Shown here: in pieces, positions 10,205 through 20,009 of the stretch
How the letters are laid out: every line of letters begins with the position of its first letter
Numbering within the stretch: position 1 is the first letter of the stretch
Assembly (NCBI GenBank): GCA_019916065.1
Contig: CM034238.1
Coordinates: 32,001,721 to 32,065,720 of the forward strand
DNA from: Vitellaria paradoxa
Taxonomy: Eukaryota > Streptophyta > Magnoliopsida > Ericales > Sapotaceae
Reading direction: 5' to 3'
Length of the DNA stretch: 64,000 bases
Position numbers and translations under genes: made by a program
Notes under the pieces: generated by a model
The model's input: only the letters and a program-made list of their open reading frames with translations
The model's database searches: none
What the model was told of the DNA's origin: nothing

Positions 10205-11524
10205 TTACACTCCCATCTCCAATTCCTCCTCATCTTCATATTCGACCAGATTGGGTGTCTCCTCTTCTTCAACTTCATCTCTACTCTCTAAACCTCCATC
10301 TTCCCTCATAAACATTACCCTTTGGTTTGGACATTGATTTGCATAATGCCCATACCCCAAACACTTAAAACATTTCACCTCTCTAGCCCTAGTAAGGACC
10401 CCATTCTTTTCTTTCTCTTCCACATTTCCTTTCCCTTTCCACTCTTCTTTTCCTTTCCATTCCTCATTTTTCTGTTTTGGTAGCTCCTTCTCATTCCTTT
10501 CCATCTTGCCAACATTCAGCTTCCATGGATTTTTTGTGGTTGAAGCAGACGACCCACTTCCATACTTCAAGGATCTTTTCATTTTCATTTGCTTTTCTAC
10601 CTTAATGGCATTGTGTACCATTTCAGTCAAAGTATGGTAGGAATGTAATTCCACCACGTGAACTATCTCCATGTTCAAACCAGCCAAGAACCTCGCCATG
10701 GTGGCTTTCATAGGTTCCTCCAATTGTGTCCTTGCCAATGCCACCTCCATGGCCTTGAAGTACTCTTCCACACTTCTACTCCCTTGTGACAACCTCTGTA
10801 GCTTTTGATGAAGCTCTTTGAAGTAGTGTTGTGGAACAAATCTCTCCCTCATGACTTCTTTCATGGTCTCCCAAGTGGTAATAGGTCTAAGGCCAAGATT
10901 TCTCCTTCTAACCAACAGTTGATCCCACCACACTATAGCATAATCTTTAAACTCCACAGCCGCAAGCTTGACTTTCTTCTCTTCTGAGTAATTGTGGCAT
11001 TCAAAAATAAGTTCTACTTGTCTTTCCCACTCCAAATACAAGTCTGGATTTTCCTTTCCATGGAAAGAAGGAATCTTCATCTTGATACTACCCACATTTG
11101 AATCAACCCTCTCTTCAACTCCTTCCCCAACTCCATACTCCCAATTCCTATAATTTCTACCAACCCCTCTTCTTCTAAATCCTCTCCCTCTAGGTGGCCA
11201 AAACCCCCTACCTCTTGGATTGTGGAAGTTGAATTCATTCTCTTCTTCAACATATTCATTCCCCCATTCATCCTCATTAAATGCTTCTTCCCCAATGTTC
11301 TCAATTCTTACTCCCTCATTTCTGGCCATTTGTTGGCCGAAACCCATCCTAGGCATTCCACCTCCTTTTCCTCTTCCATTACCTTCCCCAATTGATGATC
11401 TTTCTCTATTTCCTTTTTCCCAAGTCTCTTCTCTATCCTTTGCTTCCAACCTTTCAATTCTATCTATCAAGATAGTCATCACAAAATTATTTCTATCCAT
11501 TTGTTGTCTTAAAGCTTCAATCAA
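10205..11524 (-). CDS. Element B gag
   Basis: Open 439-codon frame. It has an N-terminal basic and acidic region, a Retrotrans_gag capsid domain (about residues 160-290, with YLEWERQVELIFECHNYS and ERFVPQHYFKELHQKL), a Lys-rich spacer, and one CCHC zinc knuckle, CFKCLGYGHYANQC, near residue 390. The tail is acidic. Gag forms the virus-like particle and binds the RNA. The frame is uninterrupted, but the downstream pol is broken, so any product could only package RNA in trans. The Met chosen is the first after the leader; an upstream start is possible. Confidence 0.88.
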   Translation of the reverse strand: MIEALRQQMDRNNFVMTILIDRIERLEAKDREETWEKGNRERSSIGEGNGRGKGGGMPRMGFGQQMARNEGVRIENIGEEAFNEDEWGNEYVEEENEFNFHNPRGRGFWPPRGRGFRRRGVGRNYRNWEYGVGEGVEERVDSNVGSIKMKIPSFHGKENPDLYLEWERQVELIFECHNYSEEKKVKLAAVEFKDYAIVWWDQLLVRRRNLGLRPITTWETMKEVMRERFVPQHYFKELHQKLQRLSQGSRSVEEYFKAMEVALARTQLEEPMKATMARFLAGLNMEIVHVVELHSYHTLTEMVHNAIKVEKQMKMKRSLKYGSGSSASTTKNPWKLNVGKMERNEKELPKQKNEEWKGKEEWKGKGNVEEKEKNGVLTRAREVKCFKCLGYGHYANQCPNQRVMFMREDGGLESRDEVEEEETPNLVEYEDEEELEMGV

Positions 11525-12304
11525 TATACGGTCATCTCTATTTTGTCCATCACCACTACTACCACTGATTTCTTATTCTTTTGGCATGTTAAAGCTGCAA
11601 GAAAGAAAGTGTTAGTAGAAAATGGCTCACCTTCTCAAGTGTTTCACTCAAGTAATGGCTTTTCTCTCCAATACTCTCACTCTCTTGCCTTTTACCCCTC
11701 AATTCTCTTCCTTTTGCTTATCTTTCAAGAACTAGGGCAGAATGACTCTCTAATCACTTGAAAATATATCAATGAAAATCACAACAGCTAGTTAAGAACG
11801 GAATTGCAAGAAAGAAGAAGATGACACTAGAATTCAATAAAAGATGACTCCAAATTAGAGGGCAATGAAGTATAAATGTAAAACCCCTAGAATCTAAAGT
11901 TAAAACTCCCCAATTTGATGATAGCAAGCTCAAAAGGCAGATTGCGCACTGTTTTGCAACAAATTTCAAGACTAGAGTGCAATTCGATTCAAATTTAGTT
12001 CACCAATCAAATCAACGAGTTTCAAGTTGAAAATTGGTGGAAAATAGTAATACGATATAAATTAAAATAGGGTAAATTTTGGGTATTTTCTTGGCTGTTT
12101 TGGTGGGTGAACTGAATTGTGCCGATTTCTTCATTTTTTTTTTTTTTTTTGTAGGTGATTTCAACACTTCAAGAGTTCAGACGAACTTTTGAAATTCCCT
12201 AATAGATTTCTCCTTGGCTGAATGCCTTGAAAAGAAAACACAAAACTTACTCTAAGGAATATGAAGAGATGGATTGGAATACTACTACCTTGTTGGATGA
12301 ACAA
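11525..12304 (-). other. Element B 5' leader
   Basis: Non-coding stretch between gag and the primer site, holding only short frames and a poly-T run near 12127-12150. It is expected to carry the packaging signal, but none can be recognised by eye. Confidence 0.6.
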
Positions 12305-12316
12305 GCTCTGACACCA
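12305..12316 (-). promoter_or_regulatory. Primer binding site of element B
   Basis: The minus strand reads TGGTGTCAGAGC three bases inside the 5' LTR. It differs at one position from TGGTATCAGAGC, the complement of the plant initiator tRNA-Met 3' end, which primes most Gypsy/Copia elements. Confidence 0.85.
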
Positions 12317-12319
12317 AAA

Positions 12320-13164
12320 TGATGAAGGATCTTTACCACACCCTAACAAGGACTTACAATTTTCCGAAGTCAACACAACCCCAACCCGTGGAGAGGCACC
12401 AACCAGATTTGAAGAAAGAAAGCCAAGGAACCAAATCACAATAGAAATGGATTCTACGGAAACTTGATTATCAATGATAAAATAGACAAGTGGCTAGATT
12501 GTCTAAGTCCAAGTTCTTTCAAGAAGCAAGGAAGAAGAATTGTCACAATTTGATTAATACTCAAAGAAAAACTGAATAATCTATCTTTTTTTGTTCAGCT
12601 TACAATATATTCATATATATCCTTAGCATGGAACATCCCTCCAAGAATAGAAAAAGCCAACGGTCCCTAATAACTATCATTAACTTCATTAACTCCTAAT
12701 AACTAGCATTTATATCATCACTTCATACTTACCAAAAAAAAAAATATCATCACTTCATTAAATCCACCACAAGTATCAAGACTTATTAACTATAGTAATA
12801 AATATAAAACAAACAAAAGACTAAAATAGACATGGCTCTTAAGATGGCAAATTTGAGGCTTGCCAATTATTGGTTCCAATGCTAGGTATCCAAATGTCAA
12901 TTGCTTCACTCTTGGCTGAATAAGGACTTTCCATGTGGCTGCCATGTGACTTCCAAATTATCTCCTCCTTGACAATTTCCTTCATCCACTTGGCAAAGAA
13001 CCATGCACTTGGATCCTTCACAATCACTCTTCATGGCTTTGATATCACCTTGGCCGATTGCTTCCCTTTGTTCGAATGCTACCATGATTAAGCTTTGGAG
13101 CTCCCTTGCTTTCACTCTTGTAATGGGTCCTTAATAGCTAGGTAATGATGGAGCTTTTTTGTCA
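12320..13164 (-). repeat. 5' LTR of element B
   Basis: 845 bp, same ends as the LTR at 4045-4857 apart from GTCA instead of ATCA at the outer end. It contains a 17-bp micro-insertion plus a 15-bp duplicated target (12712-12758) that the other LTR lacks. The promoter of B should lie here; a TATA box could not be fixed. Confidence 0.93.
12727..12743 (+). repeat. L1-tail micro-insertion in element B LTR
   Basis: ACTTACC followed by A's, flanked by the 15-bp duplication ATATCATCACTTCAT (12712-12726 and 12744-12758). The sister LTR has a single uninterrupted target at about 4430-4445, so this is an insertion and is younger than element B. The bases before the A's equal the 3' end of the L1 at 24212-25623. 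Confidence 0.85.
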
Positions 13165-13443
13165 CAAAGCATTCCCACTAAATTTTCCCAAGGCCCAAGT
13201 TACCTCCTCCCTCCACAGTTGCACTTGTCTTGAGATGATACACCTTTGCAAGATTGAGTTTATCACCTCGGTTGACAAATGGCATTGGAAGAATAGATGA
13301 TCAATCGTCTCATTGCTTTGCCCACATAAAACACATAGAGGATGAATATTCATTCCCCAAGTTATTAGTTTGTCTTTAGTAGTTAATCTTCCTTTCATAG
13401 CAAGCCATGAAATGAAGCTATGGCGAGTATAACAAAAAAAAAG
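13165..13443 (-). mobile_element. Nested L1 insertion, 5' half
   Basis: Continuation of the L1 at 3740-4044. The minus-strand frame 13162-13398 has RLTTKDKLITWGM, a C..C...TIDHLFFQC zinc-binding segment and WALGKFSG, and runs straight into the frame at 4042 once B is removed. The 5' truncation point is at 13443, next to an A-run and the 18-bp duplication. Total L1 length without B is about 580 bp. Confidence 0.88.
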
Positions 13444-13634
13444 GTATAAAAGATGTTCTCTCTTTACTCCTCCATGTCATCTACCTTGATTTTTGTATTA
13501 AGAGCACGCCTAGCAACAAGAGACTCACCTACCACTGGGTACTTAATTCCCTCATCACTAGCTTCTTTAAACAGTGGCATCTTATCCTCCTCACTTTCAA
13601 TTTCCACCTCACCATTATCAAGCATAATTATAAC

Positions 13635-13653
13635 ACTTACCAAAAAAAAAAAA
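13635..13653 (+). repeat. L1-tail micro-insertion in relic A gag
   Basis: ACTTACC plus A's between two copies of AAGCATAATTATAAC (13620-13634, 13654-13668). Confidence 0.85.
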
Positions 13654-13885
13654 AAGCATAATTATAACTCTCTTATTTGGACATTGCAAAGCTATATGCC
13701 CCTTTCCCAAACACTTAAAACATTTGATATCCCTATTGCGAGTGGGTTGAGGATCTGAATTACCTTTGTCTTTGTTGAACACTTCCTCTTTAGCTTTTGG
13801 TTGTTCAAGTTTAACTTTGAAGACTCCTTTTTCATTCTTTCCCCAATTTTGTCTCCAAGAACTGTTTGAATTGAAATTGTACCTT

Positions 13886-13900
13886 TTTTTCTTGGTAATT
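13886..13900 (-). repeat. L1-tail micro-insertion in relic A gag
   Basis: TTTTTCTTGGTAATT between two copies of AATTGAAATTGTACCTT (13869-13885, 13901-13917). On the minus strand it reads AATTACC plus an A-rich tail, the 3' end of the L1 at 3740. Confidence 0.82.
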
Positions 13901-14830
13901 AATTGAAATTGTACCTTGCTACCCCCTTTTTCTTCAATTGCCTTTCCACCTTCATTGCCATGTGTACCATGTTTTCCAACTCCACATAATGTTGCAATTC
14001 CACCACATTAGTTATAACCCTATTCAACCCATTCAAAAATTGAGCCATGGTTACCTTCATATCTTCCTCCACATTAGCTTTAATCAAGGTCACCTCCATT
14101 TCTTTATGGTAGTCCTTCACACTTTTAGAGTCTTGTGAAAAGACTTTGCAATTTCTAGTAGAGATCCCTATAGTAGTGGCTTGGAACAAACCTCTTCCTC
14201 ATAAGAGATTTCAACTCACCCCATGTGATTATAGGCGTCTCCCTATTTCTCCTTCTATTAGTCACTAATTGATCCCACCAAATAATGGCATAACCAGTGA
14301 ATTCAACAATAGCTAGCTTCACTTTTCTCTCATCTGAATAGTTATGGCAATCAAAAACCAACTCCATCTTTTTCTCCCACTCTAAGTATGCTTTAGGATC
14401 ATTCCTACCTTAAAAGGAAGAATTTTCATCTTGATGTTCCCAAGATTGCCATCTACTACATCTCTATTTCTATTATTTCTTCTAGGACCCCTTTCTCGCA
14501 AACCACCCCTAGGCCTAAACCCTCCTACTTCAACTTTAGAATTTTGATCTCTCTCAAACTCACACTCATCTTCACTCTCCCCTTCATACTCAAATAATGG
14601 GTCAAGTTCACGCCTACCTTGCCTTCTATCATAAGGAACCTTTTGGGATTATTCCTTTTGTAAGCCTGCAATTAAGAGGTCTTGCTTATCTATTCTATCC
14701 TTTATCTCTCTGAGCACAACATTCATGCACTCAATTTATTATTGCATAGCTTGTAGCACAAACGAGGTGTTATCTCCCCCCTTAGATGCCAATTCACTTT
14801 TGGAAGCCATTTTAATCCTGCAAGAAAGAT

Positions 14831-15851
14831 GTTACTAATGAAAAGATTACCTCACACACTCCCTCATATCTTTACACTCACGAAATCACTCATGTATCAC
14901 TCTAGATTGGCTTTTTCTTTAATGAATATTTACTTTTTCCTTTTTCCACTCTTTGTTTTCTCTCAAGTTCTTTAAAGAACTAGCTTAAACCAATTCAAAA
15001 ATTTTGACTGTGTAGGGTTCAAGAATCAAGAATTCAAGTACTCAAGAATCAAGAAAACAATGATTTAAGGATCAAAATAGCAAAAATTTAGAATTTAGAA
15101 TGAGAAATAAGAATCAAAAGTAAAAAAGAAAGAATCCAAGAATCAAAAGGAAAAAAAAAATAAGAAAAGACCCAATCCAACTAGAGTTAGGAATAGGGTT
15201 TGGCAGAAAAGACCCAATCCTACTAGGGTTAGGAGTAGGGTTTAACAGAAAAGACCTAATCCAACTAGGGTTAGGAATAGGGTTTGGTAGAAAAGTCCCA
15301 ATCCAACTAGGGTTAAGAAAAGAGAAAAGACCCAAACTAGCTAGGGCTAGGAATAGGGTTTGGCAGAAAAGTCCCAATCCAACTAGGGTTAGGAATAGGG
15401 AAAAGGCCCAATCCAACTAGAGTTAGGAATAGGGTTTGGCTACTAGGGTTTTCACGAAATTTGTCTTTTCTTTTTTTTTATACTAAACACAAAATAAAGG
15501 GACTAGAACAAATGAAAACTAAAACAAATACAACTTTCTTGTCCAAATTTAGATTCAACAGCTAAGAAGAATTCTCTTTTTTTTTTTTTTTTGAATGCAT
15601 GGAGAAAAATTTCAGAACTTACTAAACTTTGGTAAACAAACTGAATGATATTTTGAAGTTATTTTGCCGCACCAATGGAGGAGAAGAAATCTGGTCTTTC
15701 TCCTCTTTTTGATTTTTTTTCCTTTGTTAAAGAAGTTCTAGCTGCCAATTGGAGAAGGAAGAAGAACCCTAGCCACCCACCAAAGATGGAAGATAGAATC
15801 CTAGCCATCCAAGAACGTCAAGAACGAAGAATGATTTGATGTTAGCGCTAA
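14831..15851 (-). other. Relic A leader
   Basis: Non-coding sequence between gag and the primer site of relic A. It includes a 42-bp minisatellite (separate entry) and a poly-T run near 15577-15592. Confidence 0.6.
15165..15453. repeat. 42-bp minisatellite in relic A leader
   Basis: About seven head-to-tail units, each starting AAAAGACCCAATCCAACTAG and ending near AATAGGGTTTGGCAG. The period is 42 bp (starts at 15165, 15207, 15249 and so on), and some units are shortened to 34 bp. It reads open on the minus strand (15114-15416) only because the unit length is a multiple of three. It is not a CRISPR array: units are contiguous with no spacers. Confidence 0.9.
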
Positions 15852-15863
15852 GCTTTGATACCA
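15852..15863 (-). promoter_or_regulatory. Primer binding site of relic A
   Basis: Minus strand TGGTATCAAAGC, a tRNA-iMet-type primer site, three bases inside the LTR that starts at 15867. Confidence 0.8.
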
Positions 15864-15866
15864 AAC

Positions 15867-16552
15867 TGATGTGAACCCTTGGTTGAAGAATGTAAAACCA
15901 AGACTTGTTGATTCCTTGAATCAAGAACCTTGGATTGAAGATAGAAGAATGCTACAAGAATGAATTCTTGATAAGTTCTGAAGTTATTTGTAGAACACGA
16001 GGAAAACACACCTCACGTTAATGCAAAATAATACTCTAATCTCTTATTGATGGCTCAATCCCGAATTTATAAGGGTTTACAAAGAAAACTAGCGTTAATT
16101 AAACAATTATCTATAATCAAATAGCCCAAAGCTGTCCTAATAATAAGTCATTTTAATTAACAAAGTTTGGCCCAAAAACATTAAAACAATGACACAAACT
16201 GCTCAGTTGGTCAAAGTGTTGGTCAAATGAGCTGAAGGTCGCGGGTTCGAGCCCCGTCGGGACCAGTTAAACATTAGTCAGAGTCAGTAATATGTTATTT
16301 ACCAAATATTTTTTTTTCATTTACCAACTTTTTTTTTTATTTACAAAAAAAAAAAGAAAAAAAACAATGACACAAACCCAAATCCTATTTAAACATAACT
16401 TTAAAACCCAAACTTAAAGCCCAAAGTAAGTTTTAAAACCCAACGTGTCTTAAACATAAATTAAAAACCAAAACATAACTAAAACACTCTTTAAAAGCCC
16501 AATTTGCCTCTTCAATTAGTGGTCTAGGTTGCCCTCCTTGACTTGTATCACA
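15867..16552 (-). repeat. 5' LTR of relic A (outer end approximate)
   Basis: Starts TGATGTGAACCC right after the primer site. The outer end is placed near TATCACATG at about 16550, where the inverted counterpart TCACA occurs. No partner LTR and no target duplication survive, so this end is an inference. A SINE lies inside it (16200-16360). Confidence 0.6.
16200..16360 (+). mobile_element. tRNA-derived SINE in relic A LTR
   Basis: Insertion with a perfect 17-bp duplication, AAAACAATGACACAAAC, at 16183-16199 and 16361-16377. The head has an A box (GCTCAGTTGGTCAAAGTG) and a strong B box (GGGTTCGAGCCCC at about 16243-16255). The body is short and the tail A-rich. SINEs are copied by L1 enzymes in trans; the duplication length agrees with the L1 copies in this window. 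Confidence 0.9.
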
Positions 16553-17259
16553 TGCACAAATCTTAGTTTCTCCTCTTTCAAGACCATCTTAAATATTGTC
16601 TTGTTTGTTACATTTAAAGCCTCATCTAATGCAGCTTAAACAAGCCCAAGCATTACTTCCTTGATCTTCTTTACTCTAGCTCTGGTTATTAGCCCATCCG
16701 GAACACGCAGTGGATCTTTGGCACTTGGTCTTTCTTGATACTCATCACTTTTCAAACACTAGCTGGCATTTGAGCTAACGTTTGGATCCTGCTCCAAAAC
16801 TTGACACTGTTCTGACCCCCTTCAAGCGCCATAGAGTGAATTTTAGAACTACATTTAGAATTTTAATTTTTAATGGAATTTTTGTAATATTTAGATGTAG
16901 TGACTACAAAAACCTTTTTCATAAGAAGGGAGTCAACTTTAGTTAGCCATAGACATATGTCATATTAGAGAGGATTTGGGATTTTTCTTCATCTTCTTAA
17001 TTAGGTTTAATTTCCATTAGAGAATATCAAGGCTAAGGAACCTTGGTAAAATTAGAAGATATTCATGTATCAGATTCGAGCTTGAAATATAATTGTAATT
17101 CAATTTTAATTTTTTTAAAAAGTGTGATGTTTTGATTTATTGACTTTCTTTCTAGATCTTTCGTGTGTGTAATTTCTCTTTGACTTTTCATACCATGTAT
17201 GTTTAGTACTTATATTGAGATTATATTCACAATAGATGTTTGATAGAATGTCCTTATTG

Positions 17260-17273
17260 ACCTTTCAAAAAAA
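17260..17273 (+). repeat. L1-tail micro-insertion (CTTTC-A type)
   Basis: ACCTTTC plus A's between two copies of AGAATGTCCTTATTG (17245-17259, 17274-17288). It matches the 3' end of the other L1 subfamily (2348-3020). Confidence 0.85.
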
Positions 17274-17548
17274 AGAATGTCCTTATTGTTTATTTACAAA
17301 TAAAGCTCATATGTTTTGCAACATATAATATAAGTACTTATTGTTTATTCACAATAATGTTTTGTTATTTAATATTTTATTCTTAATGCATATGATTACA
17401 ACTTAATGACATATTAAATGTTTAATGTGATGTATAAGTGGACTCAGTTACTCAATTCTTGGACTAGGTTTCGGTTTTGTTTCAAGCACTTAGAGAGTTT
17501 TAGAGGGAGTTAGTCTGTGTGCACCGGCCTAAGGGTCTTAGCGCACAG

Positions 17549-17765
17549 GTTTGCCTGGGTGCTCAAGGTGTCACATCAGCAACTTGCAGTTGCTTTTTCT
17601 AGTTTTTTACTTGAGCGTTATATTTTTGGTCTTTTTCACCCACATCAATCCCTCAGTTTGCCTGGGTGATCAAGGTGTCACATTAGCAACTTGCAGTTGT
17701 TTTTTTTTGGTTTTTTAGTTAAGCATTATATTTCTGATCTTTTTCCCCCACATCAATGCCTCAGC
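17549..17765. repeat. 107-bp tandem duplication
   Basis: Two diverged units starting GTTTGCCTGGGTG at 17549 and 17656, both containing CAAGGTGTCACAT(C/T)AGCAACTTGCAGTTG and ending CCCACATCAAT.CCTCAG. Non-coding. Confidence 0.85.
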
Positions 17766-17964
17766 TCCTTTTTCTTTTCTTACATTTTGTAGTTCAACAC
17801 ATCTATATATATGTACACATATGTATATGTTTATACATATTCATGTTGAAAGCAATACACTGAAGGAGTGATCGAGTTTTGATAAGTCTATATAAACCCA
17901 AATTCATTTCGTTTCTGATTACACTTGAAAAGTGTAATTATAAACTCTACATTTTGACATTCAT

Positions 17965-19433
17965 TGATGCGTTTAAGTGATTAATTTTGGAGTTTTGTTA
18001 TTATTTTATTACTTATGGTGTTTATTTTCTTAATTGTAGGGAAAAAAGGCAAAATAATCGAGATTAGCAATTATGAAAGTGGCCTAGAGGATGAAGAGAA
18101 TGCTGTGGTACGGACACCCCCCTTGGATGGTCTAGACCAAGTCAAAGGCTCAACATAAAGGAGGAAGAAGAACTTAAGAAGAATAGGTTATGTGGTTTGG
18201 ACACCCCATCAGGTGGTCCGGACCACAGTGTGTGGCTGCACTAAATTATTTTAGCTCTTTTTAGGGTTTTATGTTAGCTTATATCTATGATATGATGTAT
18301 GGCTGAGAGATACATCTGCACTAACTTAGTTTTTATATTTCTTGAGAGTTTTAGAGAGCTTTTAGAAAGATGTCCAATGGTTGAAGAATGTTTTTAAAGT
18401 TTTGTGAAGCTTGCGTAGGATTCATTACACCTGTTATTATTCATCGTTACGTTTTAGATTCAATTTCAGAGTATGTTTCGTTTCGCTTTTCATTTTAATA
18501 ATATTATCTTGTCGTTTCAATCTTTAGATTAGTGATCTATGTGCAATATGGTTGTTTTTGTTTATTTTAAAAGCATGATAGCATAAACCTTACTTTCTTG
18601 ATTCAATGAATCAAGGAATGGTGGGCGATTACGAACAATGGGATATGCATAAACCCTTCGCATGGTTTGCAAAAACTTATGCGTAGGGATCTACAACTTT
18701 CAAATCTGATTTTGTTTGTTTCAACAGTTTTCGAAAACTAAAATTTTTTACTATACTCTTTATAATCACTGGTGAAGGTTTTCAATTAAACTTGTTTAAT
18801 ATTTTTGAACAAACTAAAAATTGGATTTGAACCCAAATGTTTTTGTAGAATATTTTTCCGGTTTTATAATCTTAAACGAGAATATAAAATTGAGTATTAG
18901 GAGATTAAAAACCCTAACGAAGATATCTTTCAAATCTACTATTCCTTTTACATGAACTTTAGATTGTAGTGTTTAACACATCCCATTGTAAAGTAATAAA
19001 CCACCAAGAATTGAAAGTTGAATCAAGAATCATTTAGTTATTGTGATTGTTAGTTGCAGTTATTCTTGAGTTAATTAAATTGATTGATTTGAAATTTTGG
19101 ATTCATTTATTTCATGCAATTTATGCTTTTAGTGAATTTTCTTAGTGAGAAATTCTATTTTTGTTAAAAATGAAAACATTTTATTTCTTCAATTCTATTA
19201 ATTAGTTGTTAGTTTATTCTTCGTTTTTAATTTTAAATTTTTGAAAACCCTAGAACTTAGTGTTCATCAAACCTTGAACTTTTTTTTGAATTTAAATTTA
19301 AAATTTTTGTTACAACCTAGAAACTAAAGGCTTAGGTTCCCTGTGAATTCGACCTCGGACTTACCGAGTTAAAACTACACCGCACACCTTTGCACTCGGG
19401 GGTTAGTTTAGACACACTTTCTAGACACGATCA
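17965..19433 (+). repeat. Athila/Tat-like LTR (possible solo LTR)
   Basis: Starts TGATGCGTTTAAG and ends CTAGACACGATCA; the ends are partly inverted. Near the right end is the block TTCCCTGTGAATTCGACCTC followed by CTTACCGAGTT and TTGCACTCGGGGG. I know this type of block from the 3' parts of plant Athila/Tat LTRs. No matching target duplication was found (TTCAT on the left, GTTTC on the right), so the limits or the solo status may be wrong. It holds a duplicated palindrome (18128-18139, 18213-18226). Confidence 0.5.
18090..18226. repeat. Duplicated palindromic motif in the LTR
   Basis: TGGTCTAGACCA (18128-18139) and GTGGTCCGGACCAC (18213-18226) are perfect palindromes. Each lies about 25 bp after a GTGGT.(C/T)GGACACCCC phrase, so a unit of roughly 85 bp has been duplicated. 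Position in the LTR suggests a regulatory element, but no function is known. Confidence 0.6.
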
Positions 19434-20009
19434 GTTTCCTCCTATGATTCTTCAATTAGAATCATATTGAAAGTATTAGCATTGTTGTTTCGGTGTTGGG
19501 AGTTATGGATTAATCATACTAAGTTTTTGGCATTTTCAAATTTTTTGAACATTAACTGTACTTCAAATCTTTGTTCCTCCAGCAATTGGGGTAGGGATTT
19601 AATGCATGTTACTTACATAGATAACATGTTTTGGTCATGTTATGATGTTGGTTATACATTTTGAAGGACTATAAGCATATTTCATGAACTATTAGATGAT
19701 ATATATGTATATGTATGTATATGTTGAGTGGAGAAGATGATGAACAGTGAATATTAGTTATGTTCTACGGTTTACAAAATCTCAAATTGATTATATGGTT
19801 AAGTTTGTATGTGATTAGAGATGGTAATTAGATATAAGATTTTAAGAAAACTATTTTTAAATTAAGAATTTAGGTTTCAAAAGTTTGAAAAACTATAACA
19901 TAAAAATAGAGTACAACAGTCTTTAGCCGCTAGAGGAAACCTGGGTGCACAGACCTTTATGGCTGGGTGTATAGACCTTTAACCAAGCTCCCCGGGTACT
20001 CGAATTGAC
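19434..20009. other. Degenerate repeat DNA, no gene
   Basis: No supported gene. GGGTGCACAGACC and GGCTGGGTGTATAGACC near 19940-19975 recall the complement of G/C-rich phrases in the Tekay-like LTR at 36781, so this may be the left part of the degenerate LTR that continues after the L1. Confidence 0.35.

Larger units (their letters stand above)
4045..13164 (-). mobile_element. Complete Ty3/Gypsy LTR retrotransposon B
   Basis: Both LTRs (4045-4857 and 12320-13164) begin TGATGA and end in TCA. They are flanked by a 5-bp duplication CAAAG (4040-4044, 13165-13169). On the minus strand the order is LTR, tRNA-iMet-type primer site, gag, protease, K/E-rich linker, RT, RNase H, integrase, polypurine tract, LTR. 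This is the Gypsy gene order. By eye the LTRs agree in the mid-90% range, so insertion is old but not ancient. Stops, a homopolymer frameshift and a nested solo LTR make it non-autonomous. It sits inside an L1 that itself sits in relic A. Confidence 0.93.
13444..14830 (-). pseudogene. Gypsy relic A: gag with zinc knuckle (part 2)
   Basis: Minus-strand gag broken over several frames. The capsid part is 14155-14367 (ELVFDCHNYSDERKVKL, YAIIWWDQL, RKRFVPSHYYRDLY) and 13899-14189 (SVKDYHKEMEVTL, FLNGLNRVITNVVELQHY). A CCHC knuckle, CFKCLGKGHIALQC, lies near 13695-13740, and a stretch leading to the protease at 3739 follows. The order and wording match gag of element B, so A and B are related families. 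Two L1-tail micro-insertions (13635 and 13886) disrupt it further. The N-terminus lies near 14800. Confidence 0.8.
16553..17964. other. Intergenic, no gene recognised
   Basis: AT-rich DNA without useful ORFs. It contains one L1-tail micro-insertion and a 107-bp tandem duplication (separate entries). The phrase GTGTGCACCGGCCTAAGGG near 17520 resembles parts of the Tekay-like LTRs, so old LTR sequence may be present. Confidence 0.5.

Noticed and set aside
15114..15416. 100-codon repetitive minus-strand protein, or a CRISPR-like array
   Set aside because: It is a translation of a 42-bp minisatellite. Units are contiguous with no unique spacers, and the genome is eukaryotic.
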